From NCBI RefSeq assembly GCF_902635505.1, contig NC_045426.1:330326374-330390373 (forward strand): 64,000 bases of DNA, read 5' to 3'. Below the pieces are notes generated by a model. That model ran no database searches, had not been told where the DNA came from, and saw only the letters and a program-made list of their open reading frames with translations. Positions 10,916 through 22,334 of the stretch are shown here, piece after piece. This DNA is from Sarcophilus harrisii. Taxonomy: Eukaryota > Chordata > Mammalia > Dasyuromorphia > Dasyuridae. Position 1 is the stretch's first letter; each line of letters begins with the position of its first letter. The translations under genes and the position numbers were made by a program.

Positions 10916-11615
10916 AAGAATATACTGAATAAAAAAGGCAGCTTAACATATTTGATAGGTTTCTGAAATAATTGAGAACTCAGGATTAGTCAGGACAGTC
11001 AGCTTACTATTCTATTCTATTACTGTTTATAGTCATCGCCACGTTTCTCTCTGATGGTGGCTCCTGCTTTTTATATGAGAAGGGTGACTCAGTTACTTCC
11101 TCAACATACCAGGATCTGAACATGTGGTTGGAGCAGTAAAATGTCTGAATGTTTCAGGCTTATAAATATTCCTAATATAAACCTGCTTTAATATTTTTTA
11201 AAGCAGTGGATGGGGGTCAGAAAGTCTGGGTTTGACAAATTTCAACACTTCCTGTCTGATCTCAAGCAAGCCAGTGAAAGTCTCTGAGCTGAAAATTCCT
11301 CCTCTAAAAAAGAAGGTTCATCCTTACAAGGTTTATCTTTATTATGAGCCAAATTATTTTCCAGATTACTTTGGATACCTGGGCTGATGTAGTAGATACT
11401 TGGAAGCCCAGATTTCAGATGTAGATTTTTCCGATTTCTCCCTTTTTGTGCGAAGCACAAGACGAACACCTTGGGAGTTAAAAAGGGGGTGGAAATCCTC
11501 CTCTTCCTGTTTTTTTCCTATAGTTACCTGATGGATTTTCCAAAAGTGAGCTAGTGAAAATACATAAGAGTTATGAAAACCATTTAGGAAACTGCTGAGA
11601 AAAGGCAATTCTTAA
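10916..11615. other. Intergenic, nothing recognised
   Basis: No repeat family or gene is recognised with confidence. The - strand open frames near 11242-11608 have no recognisable domain and overlap one another in different frames. Confidence 0.45.
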
Positions 11616-11619
11616 TGAT

Positions 11620-12050
11620 TCTTTATGTCAATCTTTGGCAATCAAGTGAAGTTTATGAACCCCTTTCTCAGAATAATGTTTTAAGTTGCATAAAATAAAA
11701 TACATGCAAAGTAACCCATAATTTTGAAACCTAGTTATGAACCTATTAAAGAAATATGTGATATAGCAAAATGTCTAGCAGTAGTTCTAGTGGCTACCAT
11801 AATTTCAAAGGAGTGGTGAGATGAAATATTTCAAGATAATCTGCAACTACTATGATGATATGAAAATATCTTTTTTCTGTTAGTGAAAAGATATTGCTAT
11901 ATTACCATGGTTTGTTGCCTACATTTATAATGAAAGGAAATGCTAAATTTCAACTAGAGGTTAATAAAAATATTTAATTTTTTTCAAAATAATTGAAATC
12001 TATGTGAACCATAGGGTCTGTGGACCCTACCCTGAATAATATCAATTAAG
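11620..12050 (+). mobile_element. DNA-transposon-like repeat (family B, copy 1)
   Basis: CCTTTCTCAGAATAATGTTT followed by TGCATAAAATAAAATACATG recurs at 17375-17425, and an inverted form lies at 18545-18700. The family has 'wrong base call' style ends reading like GAACCCC and GGGTCTGTGG, as in non-autonomous hAT elements. The family assignment is a guess; the dispersion is seen directly. Confidence 0.45.
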
Positions 12051-12129
12051 ACATACTGTTATCATATCTGGTTTCAACCCTCTGGCTTGATTTTTAATTA
12101 CATAGCAAGCAACAAAATACTCTTTTTGA

Positions 12130-12350
12130 CATTGCAGAAAGGTCTTCTGGGGGTAGCTGCTGGCTATGGGCTCAGGTGTTTGTATGTTCTTTTAGAAGTG
12201 TAAACTCAAAGGCTGACTCCTCCTCTGAAAGTGGGATTATGGGAGGTGTGAATTTGGATATCTCATACTGAACCCTGAAATCTCCCAAATGTGTGAACTA
12301 ATGTGTGAACTCTCAAAGGTGTTAACTTAAGCATTGTTTCTATCAATTCC
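12130..12350 (-). mobile_element. Possible solo LTR fragment, antisense
   Basis: This block shares GTGTAAACTC, AAAGGCTGACTCCTCCTCTG and GAGGTGTGAATTT-like words, inverted, with the sequence at 51700-52110. The latter has a TATA-like core. Both may be solo LTRs of one old endogenous retrovirus family. It is broken and short. Confidence 0.3.
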
Positions 12351-12539
12351 ATTGAGTTATCACCTTGTTTCCAGTTCTGGCTCATTACAGAAAGTGAATT
12401 CATAATTTAGAAATGTTGAGAGATCACTTCTTATACAGTCTATTAAGGCTTATTGCCAAGTTTATATTGGATGCTACTCTTTAAAAACATTCACAACACT
12501 AAAAGAATTTGGTCTCAAAGCTACTGGGACAGGTAGTTA

Positions 12540-14300
12540 ATTCATTAGATATTTCCTAATCATCATCTATGTGCAGAATACTCTACTAGGAGCTGGAAAG
12601 ATTATAGGAAGAAGCTCAGTCAGGCAACAAGCTTCCATTAAGCACTTTCTAGGTACCAGTACTAAATACTGGGAATATTAAAGGCAAAGAAAAAAAAAAA
12701 AAGCCCTATCCTATCCGTGTTTATAAGCAGCATACAGTCTAAGATGGGGGGGTCAGGGGACAGGGAAGAGGCAACATGTAAATAATTAGGTTTGTGCAAA
12801 ATAGAGAGAAAATGAAAGGCAATAATAACAAAGGTAATAAGGATAAAGATAATTATCAGAGGTGAAAGCTCTGAGTACTAGGACCTCCAGCAGAAGACAG
12901 GCTTTAAGCAGAGTCTTCAAGGGAACCAGGGAAATTAAGAAGCAAATATCGAGAGGGAGACCATTCTGCTATGAGGAACAGTCAATATAAAAGGTTGGGA
13001 AATGGAGTGTCCTTTGAGGTCCTACAATATAGCTGGACTATATTGTTCATGGTCAGGGGAATAAATAATGATAATGGAGAGGTAAGAAGGGATCAGGTTG
13101 TGAGAAGCTGCAAATTCCAAACAGAGGAGTTTATATTTGACGTTGGGGGGACTAGGAGACTATCAGAGTTCAGTGAATGGAGGAAGAAGGGGGACATGAT
13201 CAGATCTTCATATTAGGAAAAAATATCATGGCAGCTGAAAGAATGATAGAGAGAGATAGGGAGAAACATGGTCAGGATTATTGACATAGTCCAAGAAAAA
13301 GGTAATATGATGATATAATGAATGAGTGGAGAGAATGGGGAAGTATACAAGAGATGATCCTGTGAAAAAAGAAACGTTAAAATTTGGCATCAGATTTCAT
13401 AGTCTCTGAATATGAGAATAAGGAGGATAAAACAAGAAGCTGAGCATGGGGAAAAAATCAGGGAAAGTCAGGGAAGTTTTCTTTGATAGGCAAGTTTGTA
13501 AGCAGAAAGATATTGGAGGAAAAGATGATGGGGTCTGTTTTGGATAAGAGTTTAAGATGCCAGTGGATACATCTAGTTGAGACAATTAAAAAACGGCAGT
13601 GCGTGATGCAGGATTGTAAATTCAGGAGACACCAAAGCTGTATACATAGATCTAGGAATTATTTGCATAGAGATGATAAAGAGGCTGATAAATTCACCAA
13701 GTGAGATCATATAGAGGGAAAAGAGAAGCTCTAACCTTGACTTTTCATAGTATGACCTAGTGAAGATCTAGCAAAAAAAAAAAAGATAGTAAGAGAACCA
13801 GTAAAGAGCAGTGTTATAAAAACCTGGAAAGGCAAGAATAGCCAAGAGTGCAGGCTGATGTACAGTAAGAGCACGCTGAAGACAGGTCAAGAAGAATGAG
13901 AATTGAGGAAAGGCTATTAGACTTGGCAATTAAGAGATTATTGGTGTCTTTGGAAAGAGCAATTTCAGTTGATTGATGAGATATGAAGTCAGACTGTAAA
14001 GGGAAGAAGTCAGTAGATATGGAGAATGATAAGGGGGAGCTGAAAGAATAGTAGGGGCAATTTGCTAGCAAAGTATGGAAGGCATACAGTCAAAGGTCCA
14101 TGGAGATAGATCGGCCTTGGCAAGGAAAAGGGCCACTTTTTCATCTGCAGTGAAGGAGGAAATTATTAGGAAAGATGTCTGAATGATGAGAGAGGAGAGG
14201 AGAGGAGAGGAGAGGAGAGGAGAGGAGAGGAGAGGAGAGAAGAGGTAGTTCTGTGTTAACAGCCTCAATTTGAGGGGTGAAATATGAGACAAGGTGCTCA
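12540..14300 (-). mobile_element. L2 LINE, antisense, about 1.7 kb
   Basis: The + strand reads as the reverse complement of L2. It begins with the 3' end (GTGCAGAATACTCTACTAGG), then CCATTCTGCTATGAGGAACA and GGACATGATCAGATCTTC, and continues with TTTGCATAGAGATGATAAAG. It is one of the longest continuous L2 relics here and is heavily degraded. Open frames inside it are shadows of the relic and not genes. Confidence 0.6.
14188..14244 (+). repeat. (AGAGG)n pentanucleotide microsatellite
   Basis: About eleven tandem copies of AGAGG lie within the antisense L2. The array is almost pure, ending in AGAGAAGAGG, which suggests recent slippage. Confidence 0.95.
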
Positions 14301-14815
14301 GCTAAGAGTATGGGGATTAAGTCAGCAGAGTTTTGTGATTTCTTTCTGTTCCATTCAGCAAAAAAAGGAATTTTTTAAAAAAGGCAGATGATATGAGGAA
14401 TCTAGAATTTGGGGGGGGGGTAGTAGCTAAGTTGTGGTTAGTGATGAGAAAAAATTTAAGATAAATTTCATTTAGTTCATCAAAGGATGGAGATAAGACA
14501 AGAGAGCCAAATCAATTCAATAGTGATGGCCTGGATAAGAACTGAGGGTAGAAAGGAATAGAAGCAATGAGCAATGGAGTAGAAGAAGAGAAGGGTTAGA
14601 GGTTTTAAGACACTGGGAAAGATAAAATGATAAAGGATTAGATAAAGGAACTTCAGAGTTTGAGAAGAGGAATAAGTTTGAAAAAGGACTTGGAATACTT
14701 GTGGCTGAAGGCAAAATCTCTATGCTTAGCTAAGGTGGATTGAAGGTGGTCATGGAAAGTAAATATGATGAGGAATTGGAAAGTCAGGGTATTGGAATGG
14801 GATCCCAATACATAT
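14300..14815. other. Purine-rich repeat-like DNA, family uncertain
   Basis: This stretch may continue the antisense L2. It contains a G10 run near 14411-14420 and purine-rich sequence. No gene was recognised. Confidence 0.4.
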
Positions 14816-14816
14816 A

Positions 14817-15035
14817 GACAGCGCTATGTGGCTCGGCCAAGAGTGTGCTGAGTCTGGAATCAAGGAGACCTAAGTACGAATGGCCTCAGACACTTGCTGT
14901 GTGAGCTTGTGCAAATCACTTAACGTGTTTGCCTCAATCCACCAGAGAAGGAAATGGCAAACTATTCTAGAATTGCCACAAGAACCCACCACAGGATTAG
15001 CTTGCTGTGACAAGACTAAACACCAACTAATATGT
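14817..15035 (+). mobile_element. Mar-1-type CORE-SINE, sense
   Basis: The head (CGCTATGTGGCTCGGCCAAG), CORE (TGGCCTCAGACACTTGCTGT) and tail (GAGAAGGAAATGGCAAACTA, then CTGTGACAAGACTAAACACC) are in the sense orientation. The tail is the complement of the BovB-like tail seen in the antisense copies. Confidence 0.7.
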
Positions 15036-15139
15036 ATACTGAAGAAATCTAGAATAAGGGAAAGAAGGAGGCCAGAAAGACTGAGCAAAGTACTGAATTC
15101 ATTGAGAAAGGAAAGTCCTGGGGAACAAAAAATAATAGT

Positions 15140-15310
15140 CACTTAGATTGTTGGACCATAACATCAGAGGGGTGATGCTATGATTGGCAAGTGACTTGGA
15201 TTTCAGTAAGGGAGAACTGTGCAAGCTCACCTACCTCACCTTCCCCTCCAGAGCCATCTGGGTCCAAGGGCCAGTTAGAGATCTCCCATTGTATACGGGC
15301 CATCTCCAGC
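15140..15310 (+). mobile_element. Marsupial SINE-like repeat (family A, copy 2)
   Basis: AACATCAGAGGGGTGATGCT, GTGACTTGGATTTCAGTAAG and CAGAGCCATCTGGGTCCAAG match the copy at 10165-10400 in the same orientation. Confidence 0.6.
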
Positions 15311-15399
15311 CTCTTAAGTTAAAGAAATGTAGTTAAGAAACATTCTCTGCTTTCAAGGAGCTTACAGTCTTTTAGGGGAAAAAACTAACATTGTAAGGA

Positions 15400-15610
15400 C
15401 ATTTTTTTTTTGTTCAGCCTTTTCAATCATGCCCAAATCTCTGTGACCGTTTGAGTTTGGCTTTATTTTGTTTTGGGATTTTTTTTTTTTGGCAAGATAT
15501 TCAGTGGTTTGCCACTTCCTTCTCCAGCTTATTTTACAGATGAGAAAACTGAGGCAATCAGGGTTAAATGACTTGCCCAGAGTCACAGAACTAGGAAGTG
15601 TAACTATAAT
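15400..15610 (-). mobile_element. Mar-1-type CORE-SINE, antisense, truncated
   Basis: TTTTTGTTCAGCCTTTTCAA, GGTTTGCCACTTCCTTCTCC, CAGATGAGAAAACTGAGGCA and GCCCAGAGTCACAGAACTAG are Mar-1 landmarks on the opposite strand. The tRNA-like head is missing. Confidence 0.7.
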
Positions 15611-15619
15611 ATTGAGTGA

Positions 15620-16530
15620 TGTTGAGTGCACCAAAAAGGAGAAAACAGTTAAGGTTCTAAGGAAAAGGTTGGTAAGGATCAGGCGAGGCTTCATGGAGGA
15701 GGTAGGAAGTTCACCTGGGCTTAAAAGATAGATAGGAATTCAACTGGAGGAAAAGGAATGACAATACAGGCTTATGGAAGAGTATAAATGAGGCACATAG
15801 GCAGGGAAGTATTGCTCAGAGGTAGTAGTTCATAGAGCATATAAAAGGGAATAATATGAGACAAGACAAGGATATAAGTAGTGGTAACAGATTATGCCAG
15901 ACTAAGAAGTTCAAACTTAGAATTCATAAGCAAAATTCATAGGCAATTGGGGGGCTTTGAAGGTTTTTGAGCAAAGGAATGAATGGCATGACTACCTATA
16001 TTAAATTAATTTGACTGTAGTAGGAAGGGTAGATTGGGGAAGAGAGAATAAAGTTTAGGAAGTTATTGTGATTTTCCAGGTGAGCAATATTCTATTAGGT
16101 AACAATGGGAATAGATATAGGATAGATGAGAGACATTGCAGATGCAAAGTAGGTGGGACTCGGTAACTGGATGGATATGAAAGGGGCGGGAAGGGGGTAA
16201 ATATAGAAGAAAATCGAATATGGGAAATTAGAAAGACTGACAGAAGTAGTGATGGCCGAAGTAGAAGTAATATGTGGAGAGGAATATAAGTAACTCAGTT
16301 TTTGAAAGCTGTTTAATTTTAGCAGAAAATCAAAGTAGTGTTGTCCAAGCAGCCAGTTGGAAATGAGGGTTTAGAATTCAGGAGAAAGGACAATGATGGA
16401 AATTTAGGAGTCGTACACAGTTGATTGAAGCCATAGGAATGAATAAGGTCACTAAAAAAATATAATTTAAAGGAAGGAGGAGAGGGCTCAGGACAGAATC
16501 TGAGAGAATGTTTATTCTTAAGGAGTCAGG
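15620..16530 (-). mobile_element. L2 LINE, antisense
   Basis: The segment reads AAAAGATAGATAGGAATTC, AGGCAATTGGGGGGCTTTGA, GAGCAAAGGAATGAATGGC and GATTTTCCAGGTGAGCAATA. These are the L2 reverse-complement landmarks also seen at 12540-14300. Both relics lie in the same orientation. Confidence 0.55.
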
Positions 16531-16809
16531 AAAAGATCAAATGGTGAAAGGGAAAGGAAGCCAGGAAAATCCGTTGTCATGGAAACCACTAGAGAAGAGA
16601 CTATTGAGAGGGGAGAAGTCGATTGTACTTGTCAAGATTGTGATACTTAATGGGGCTGCAGTGGAGAGAGCATGGGGCTATTGCCACTAAACTGTATTGT
16701 GAGGTTATAGTAGAGTCACTTCCTTCTCTTACACATAACATGGTCCTTCAAGGCTTGCAAAGCAGAATTAGGGTTCCCAATGGAAGGAACCCAAACAAGA
16801 ATGCCTGCA

Positions 16810-17310
16810 ATGACTCCCTTCCCAAACCTGCTAAGTGACCTTCAGTCCTTGCTTGGAAGTCTCCAGTGAGAGGAAACCCACTCCCTAGAGGCAGTGCATT
16901 CCATTTATGGCTAGCACTAATTGTTCATAAGTTTTTTTTTTTTTTTTTTCCTGATGTAAACTTAAATTTATCTCCCTCAAATTTTCAGCTGTTCCTTTGA
17001 ATTCTGCCCTCTGGAGCCAAACTAAGTTTAATAAGTCTTCACATAACAGCCCTTCAAATATTTGAATACAGCCATCATGTCTCACCCCTAAAACCTTTTC
17101 TGCAGACTAAACATTCTCAGTTCCTTCTCCAGATCATCACGTGGTATAGAGCTTTTCATTTTCACCCTTTGGCTTTTCACCATTCCAAGTTGCTCTCTTC
17201 TAGAAACTCTCCAATTTATTTGTCAATGGCCTTCCTAAAATGTGGTACTCAGAACTGGATACAGTGCTCCAAATGTTCCCTATCCTGGGCAGACTGATGA
17301 GTTCCTCCTA
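16810..17310 (-). mobile_element. CR1/L3 LINE, antisense
   Basis: AATTCTGCCCTCTGGAGCCA, CAGCCCTTCAAATATTTGAA, CAGCCATCATGTCTCACCCC, TTCCTAAAATGTGGTACTCA and ACAGTGCTCCAAATGTTCCC are reverse-complement landmarks of the CR1-like L3 LINE of mammals. A T-rich run at 16931-16950 interrupts it. Confidence 0.7.
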
Positions 17311-17319
17311 ATTCCTACA

Positions 17320-17520
17320 AGCCAGGAGTTCTTGATCTTTTTTGAGACCCTTTGGTTGTTTGGTGACACTTATGGATCCCTTTCTCAGAAGAATGTTTTT
17401 AAATGCATAAAATTCTGCACATGGGATCACAAAGAAAACCAATCACACTGAAATACAATTATCAAAATATTTTTTAGAAAATTCACACACCTGAGATTAA
17501 GAACTCTAGTAAGCCATTAT
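17320..17520 (+). mobile_element. DNA-transposon-like repeat (family B, copy 2)
   Basis: AGTTCTTGATCTTTTTTGAG, CCTTTCTCAGAAGAATGTTT, CACTGAAATACAATTATCAA and GAGATTAAGAACTCTAG show paired ends that are roughly inverted (AGTTCTTGATC against GATTAAGAACT). This is the best bounded copy of family B and is about 200 bases long. Confidence 0.5.
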
Positions 17521-17559
17521 TCTATTAATGCAGCCCAAGAATGCAACAGCTTTGGAGGT

Positions 17560-17715
17560 TACATCATTTGATTCTTAGAACAACTTTTGTAGTAGGTACA
17601 AGAGATATTATGCCCATTTTATAGATGTTCAAAGAGATTAAGTGACTTGCCTATGCTTATACAGCTACTAAGCATTCAGTTTGGGATTTTAACTCAAGCC
17701 TTTCTCATTTCAAAT
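17560..17715 (-). mobile_element. MIR-type SINE, antisense
   Basis: GCCCATTTTATAGATGTTCA, AGAGATTAAGTGACTTGCCT and ACAGCTACTAAGCATTCAG are the antisense MIR CORE landmarks. Confidence 0.65.
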
Positions 17716-20700
17716 CCATTTTTTTTTTTAAACTATCCTATAATACCTGTGTTATAAACTGAGTTGTATGGAGGGGCAGAAATGGTTTTTGCCCTTTCTA
17801 ATATCCTCCACAGAGTACTGTTCCTGACAAGCACTTAACAAATACTTGTTCATTATTTCCTAATATTCTAATTCTAAACAATCCTAATATTCTAATTCTA
17901 AACAATTTGACACCTCTACTTCCTCTTACCCTAAGATAATTATAGAAGTATGTATTAGCACCAAAATCCAACCCAGTTTTCCATATACTTTTGGGAGAAA
18001 AATTCAGTTTTGTGAAACCTCTTTTACTGAAACACTGAAGCTTTAAAATAAATGGCCTGGTTTTGCAGTGACCTTTCTACCCCATACATCCCACAGTTCT
18101 TCTGGCATCCTTCAGGAAGAGGTAAAAAGCACTAACTTGTTCCCATCTGAATCTTCTAAGTAAAGATACCTGCTGATCCCTTTCAATCCACACTTTCATG
18201 TGATCCTAAGTAGCTAACACTACCAACTTTTAGAACATCAGAAAGACAGCCTCTACTCACTAATCCATCTTGTCAAACTGACTTTCCTAAAATGGTGGAA
18301 TAAATAATTTTTGTCATTGTATCCCCTGTACCTGTTAACAATATGATGCTTTACACATTATGGAGGTAAAGGCAAAAAAGTCTGGGTCAAAATCCCAGCT
18401 CTACTTTTTTCTACCTGTGGGACTTCTGGTATCAGTTTCCTCATATTTAAAATTAAAAGGTCCTTAGAACCTTAAAACTTTGATCTTTTATAAATATGAA
18501 GACCCTGAAAGGTCCTAAAAATCTGTAGGCATTAACATAAAGCTTAGAGGAGTCTTAACTTGGCATCCGTGAACTTTAAAAATAGTTATTTTGATAACTT
18601 ATTTCAATATAAGTGGTTTCCTATATAATATTATGTGTTTTATTTTATGTATTTAAAACATGATCCCAAAAAGGGATCCATAATTGGTTAAGACCTTGGA
18701 TTGTCAGACGGCAGAAATGATTGTTTCTAGCTAGTCTTTATTGAGGGTTATATGTGACAGTGTATATTGAAACCTCACACACCCATACCTATCTACAAAT
18801 AAGCAATAGGGGAGTCAGTAGTGAGTAAGGGACAGCCCTGTCATAAGGGAAGATAAGGAGAAACCCTTGAGGGGATTGGAAGCTATTACATATGATAGGG
18901 AGGCCTTGGTTTAAGACAGTGCTTCATTTGGATTGTTCAAAGAAATGAGACTACTTAGATCTTAAAGCTACAACTCTCAATCTGAGTTGAGAAACAAAGG
19001 AAAAAAAATAACATGGAATTGCAAATGAACTTTGATTGTGGAAGTTAGAGTGGTTCAGTGAGGGAAAAAACGTTTTTGAGAGGACCTCCATTTGAATCTT
19101 AGCTTTGCTATTCATGAATTGTGTGGTCTTGTACTTATGGATCTCAGAGGTTCCTTTCTGCTCTAACTCCCTGATCCTATGGACTTCCACATGTGGAAAA
19201 CAAGAGTTTTTCAAAATTTTCAGGAAAGGTTATGATAGATATAACTATTAGTTGCTTCTATTTAGATTTAATTTTCTTTTCTTGTGCTCCATTGCTTGAT
19301 ATTTAACTATTACTTAGAAGGAATTTGTTGTTTCTGGGTCTGTCATTTGTAATCCTTTTTTTTCCCCTAAAGCTCTGACATGTGTGGTAGTTACTAGATT
19401 TTCTTCTCAATTTTTTTTTTCAATTTTCCTTTACCTCTTATCATCATAATTTGCTTTCTCTGTATTCCTTTTGGATCCCTCTCTGGTAAACTCCTGGAGG
19501 GCAGTAGATTGTGATGTTTTATTTTTGAGTCCCTAGCACTTAACATGGAGGGCCATATAGATGAGTTAACAAATTTTGGTGATTTGATTGGTAGTCCCAA
19601 TAGCCTACCCTAACACTTGAAGAGTGCTCTTGCTTATTGCAAGATGCTTCTTTGTTGTACCAACTTACTGCTATGGGAAAAGTATGGGTACAGAATAGAT
19701 GAAAAGGTATGATGCTGACTAGATCTTCTGAAATGTTTTCTATCATACCTCATCAAAAGTGGGAAGCTTGGCTCAGCAAACCTGATTCTGCTCCTTTCTG
19801 TTCCCGACTTGTTCTGTTCCTGATACCCCACCCCACTCCCTTCAGCTCATCCATGCTATCTCCTCATCTCAAGGACCTGATTCCTGTTTCTTCCTCTGAC
19901 TTACTCTCATCACTCTTTGCCCTTCTCTGTAACTAAATTCCCACCAGAAGTCCCTCCCTCGGCTCAGCAGGACAGGTCTAAGCACTTTTCCCTGACAAGC
20001 CAGAGCATGAAATTGATGGTCAAAAGCCCGAGATTCTGTCTTAATTTACAAAATATTGGACAAATCCTTTCTACTTTGGTCTCTCTCACTTGCCGCAAAT
20101 GCAAATTAACAATAAAGGGCCCAATTGAAAGATAGTTGCATTTTTGTCAGGAAACACTCCTAATGCTGTTTTGGTTATTATAGGTCTTTTCAACCAGCAA
20201 GTGCAGAATCTTAGCATTACAGAAAAACTTAGTTCTATTTAGTCACTCAGAGGAAGTAATAGAAATGTTACATCATAATCCAAATATTCTATGCTTCCTT
20301 CGTAAGCATGAAGCCTATATAGCTTATTATTAGAATTAGATTATAAAATTATATTTTATAAAATTATTTATATATCATATATTATATATTATAATATATA
20401 AAAGTTATAAAAACTTAAGTAGAAAAAGTTCTAGTTTCCTGGGAATTGGATGACCTGAATTCTAAGCCTGAGCTCTGACATTTATGAGCTATGTAACTTA
20501 GGCAAGTAATTTTACCTCTTTGGGTCTCAATTACCTCAGAGTTTTAAAAGAGATAAAAAGATTTATTTTGTTGAAACATTGTCCAGTCTTCACTATCTGA
20601 AGTTTAGGTAGGTTATAGTTTATCTTTCCCAGAGAGTTCTCAAGTGTCATTCTTAAGAAGTGAAGAAGTTGTCTAAGCTTCTAGCCCTTGCCCACAGTGT

Positions 20701-21505
20701 TCCTTCAAGTGTAGAGGAACCTCAGTTCCATTTAAGCATTAACAAATTTGCTTCAAATGCATAATAACAAATATATATGCATATTCTCCCAAAATGTGGA
20801 ACATCATATCCACCTCTACCATTATACTACCTCCTCATATTCTAGGGAAGAGAAGGGGATTAGGTTTATAATCGAATTTACTTAACTACAGAACACATAG
20901 TCTCAAGTTCCAAGTCCAAAACCCCGAATTCAGGTTCAGGTTCCAGGAGGACTCTGCTTTCTCCAGCTCCCTGTCCTAGCTGCAAGTTTCTGCAGGAATT
21001 CTAGCTGAAGGTCACCATGGTTTGAAGTGGTGGGAATTACCTCTGTCGGACACTAGAGTAAATGACAGGACACAAATGACAGCACCAGACCTCCTTCTCT
21101 TAGAGTCAGGGCAAGAAAGACACTTCCCCCTCTCATAGTTCATGGTGTCAGAGCTTTTGGGTCAATGGTGATCTTCCCCCTTTGGATACAGCAGGAGGGA
21201 GTCAGAAAGAATGACCATCTTGGTCTTTCCCGTATTAAAGAGGGAGCTTTTCTAGTTATTGAGCCAATCAGAAGAGGCTACATCCATTTATCCAGGAGGG
21301 GATGCAAAGCACTGAGCATGCTCCAAGGGCCCCTTGGGATGCCTCTCTTATAGAGAAGGTCAGCACTGACCTGGAATCTGAACTTGGGTTCAAGTATCAT
21401 TCTTACTTCCTGACCATAAGCAAATCACTTAACTTCAGTGCTCCAGACCTCTCTCTAAAACCATGGTCTGCAGAAGAGTGGCCAGTCTTTATCAGGGGAG
21501 AGAGT
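17716..21505. other. Intergenic, mixed old repeats, no gene recognised
   Basis: Recognised parts are an inverted family B copy at 18545-18700 (CTTAACTTGGCATCCGTGAA to GGGATCCATAATTGGTTAAG), an L2-like 3' end near 19440-19560, an AT-rich tract at 20330-20405 and a MIR relic at 20420-20560. No exon or gene could be supported. Confidence 0.5.
20330..20405. repeat. AT-rich low-complexity tract
   Basis: About 75 bases are nearly pure A/T with ATATAT and TTATAAAATTA units. It has the look of degenerated simple sequence. Confidence 0.85.
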
Positions 21506-21508
21506 TGG

Positions 21509-21650
21509 GGCAGCTGGGTGGCGCAGTGGATAGAGCACCAGTCCTGAAGTCAGGAGGACCTGAGTTCAAATCTGACCTCAGACACTTTACACTTCCTAGC
21601 TGTGTGACCCTGGGCAAGTTACTTAACCCCAATTAGAGAGAGAGAGAGAG
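21509..21650 (+). mobile_element. WSINE-type CORE-SINE with (GA)n tail
   Basis: This copy starts GGGGCAGCTGGGTGGCGCAG and passes through GTCAGGAGGACCTGAGTTC, TAGCTGTGTGACCCTGGGC and ACTTAACCCCAATT. Its tail has become a (GA) repeat of about ten units. It is the least diverged SINE in the window, so it is probably among the youngest. Confidence 0.88.
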
Positions 21651-21659
21651 AGCTCATCC

Positions 21660-22330
21660 TGATGGAAATCCTAAGTCTGAACCCCCTCCTCCCCCCCAAA
21701 AAAAAGCTTGATCACAGATTTAGGACTAGAAGGACCTTAGAGGCTAGATAAGGAACTAGATGAGGAAATATTAAGTGACTTATCCAAGATCATGCAGAAT
21801 TAGTAATTGAAATAAGATTTGAAATCTGATCTTCCCGCTGCCAGGATGCTGTTAGGAAAGAAAGCATTTTTAAAAATTAAAGTACTCAAAAAAAGATTAT
21901 TTCCACCCCTCTCAAGTTGTAAAGAAAGCATTTTTATGTAGATTTAAAGAACTAAAGAAATGTTGACTATGATTACTACTATTATTATCCTCTCATTGCT
22001 GTGAAGATAACTCTTAGTAAAAAATTAAAATGCTATGAAAATGTATAACCTACGTCCAATCCCCTCCCCTCCTGCTTCTTTGCTATGTCAGAAAGTTCTT
22101 AGAAAAGCACTCTGTGGACTTGCAAGTACTAAAGAAACGCGAGCTCTTAAGGCTTACGGGTCTGGGTCCCTCGTTTGGCCAATACCTGTTGCCCGGCTGC
22201 CAGCTTACTCACTAATCTGACAAAAGCGCCCACAAAGCGATTCAGGGTAAAGCTTTATGTGAAAGTCGGTAAATGTGTAATGTGTTAACATTGTCATGGT
22301 ATTGTTGCTTGGGGCATCTGGGCCTCATTG
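21660..22330. other. Intergenic / ACTL7B 3' flank
   Basis: The first part is a diverged SINE-like relic (TAGATGAGGAAATATTAAGTG). The last 100-200 bases should hold the ACTL7B 3' UTR. No perfect AATAAA was seen on the - strand within about 400 bases below the ACTL7B stop, so a variant signal or a more distant one must be used. Confidence 0.4.
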
Positions 22331-22334
22331 GAGC

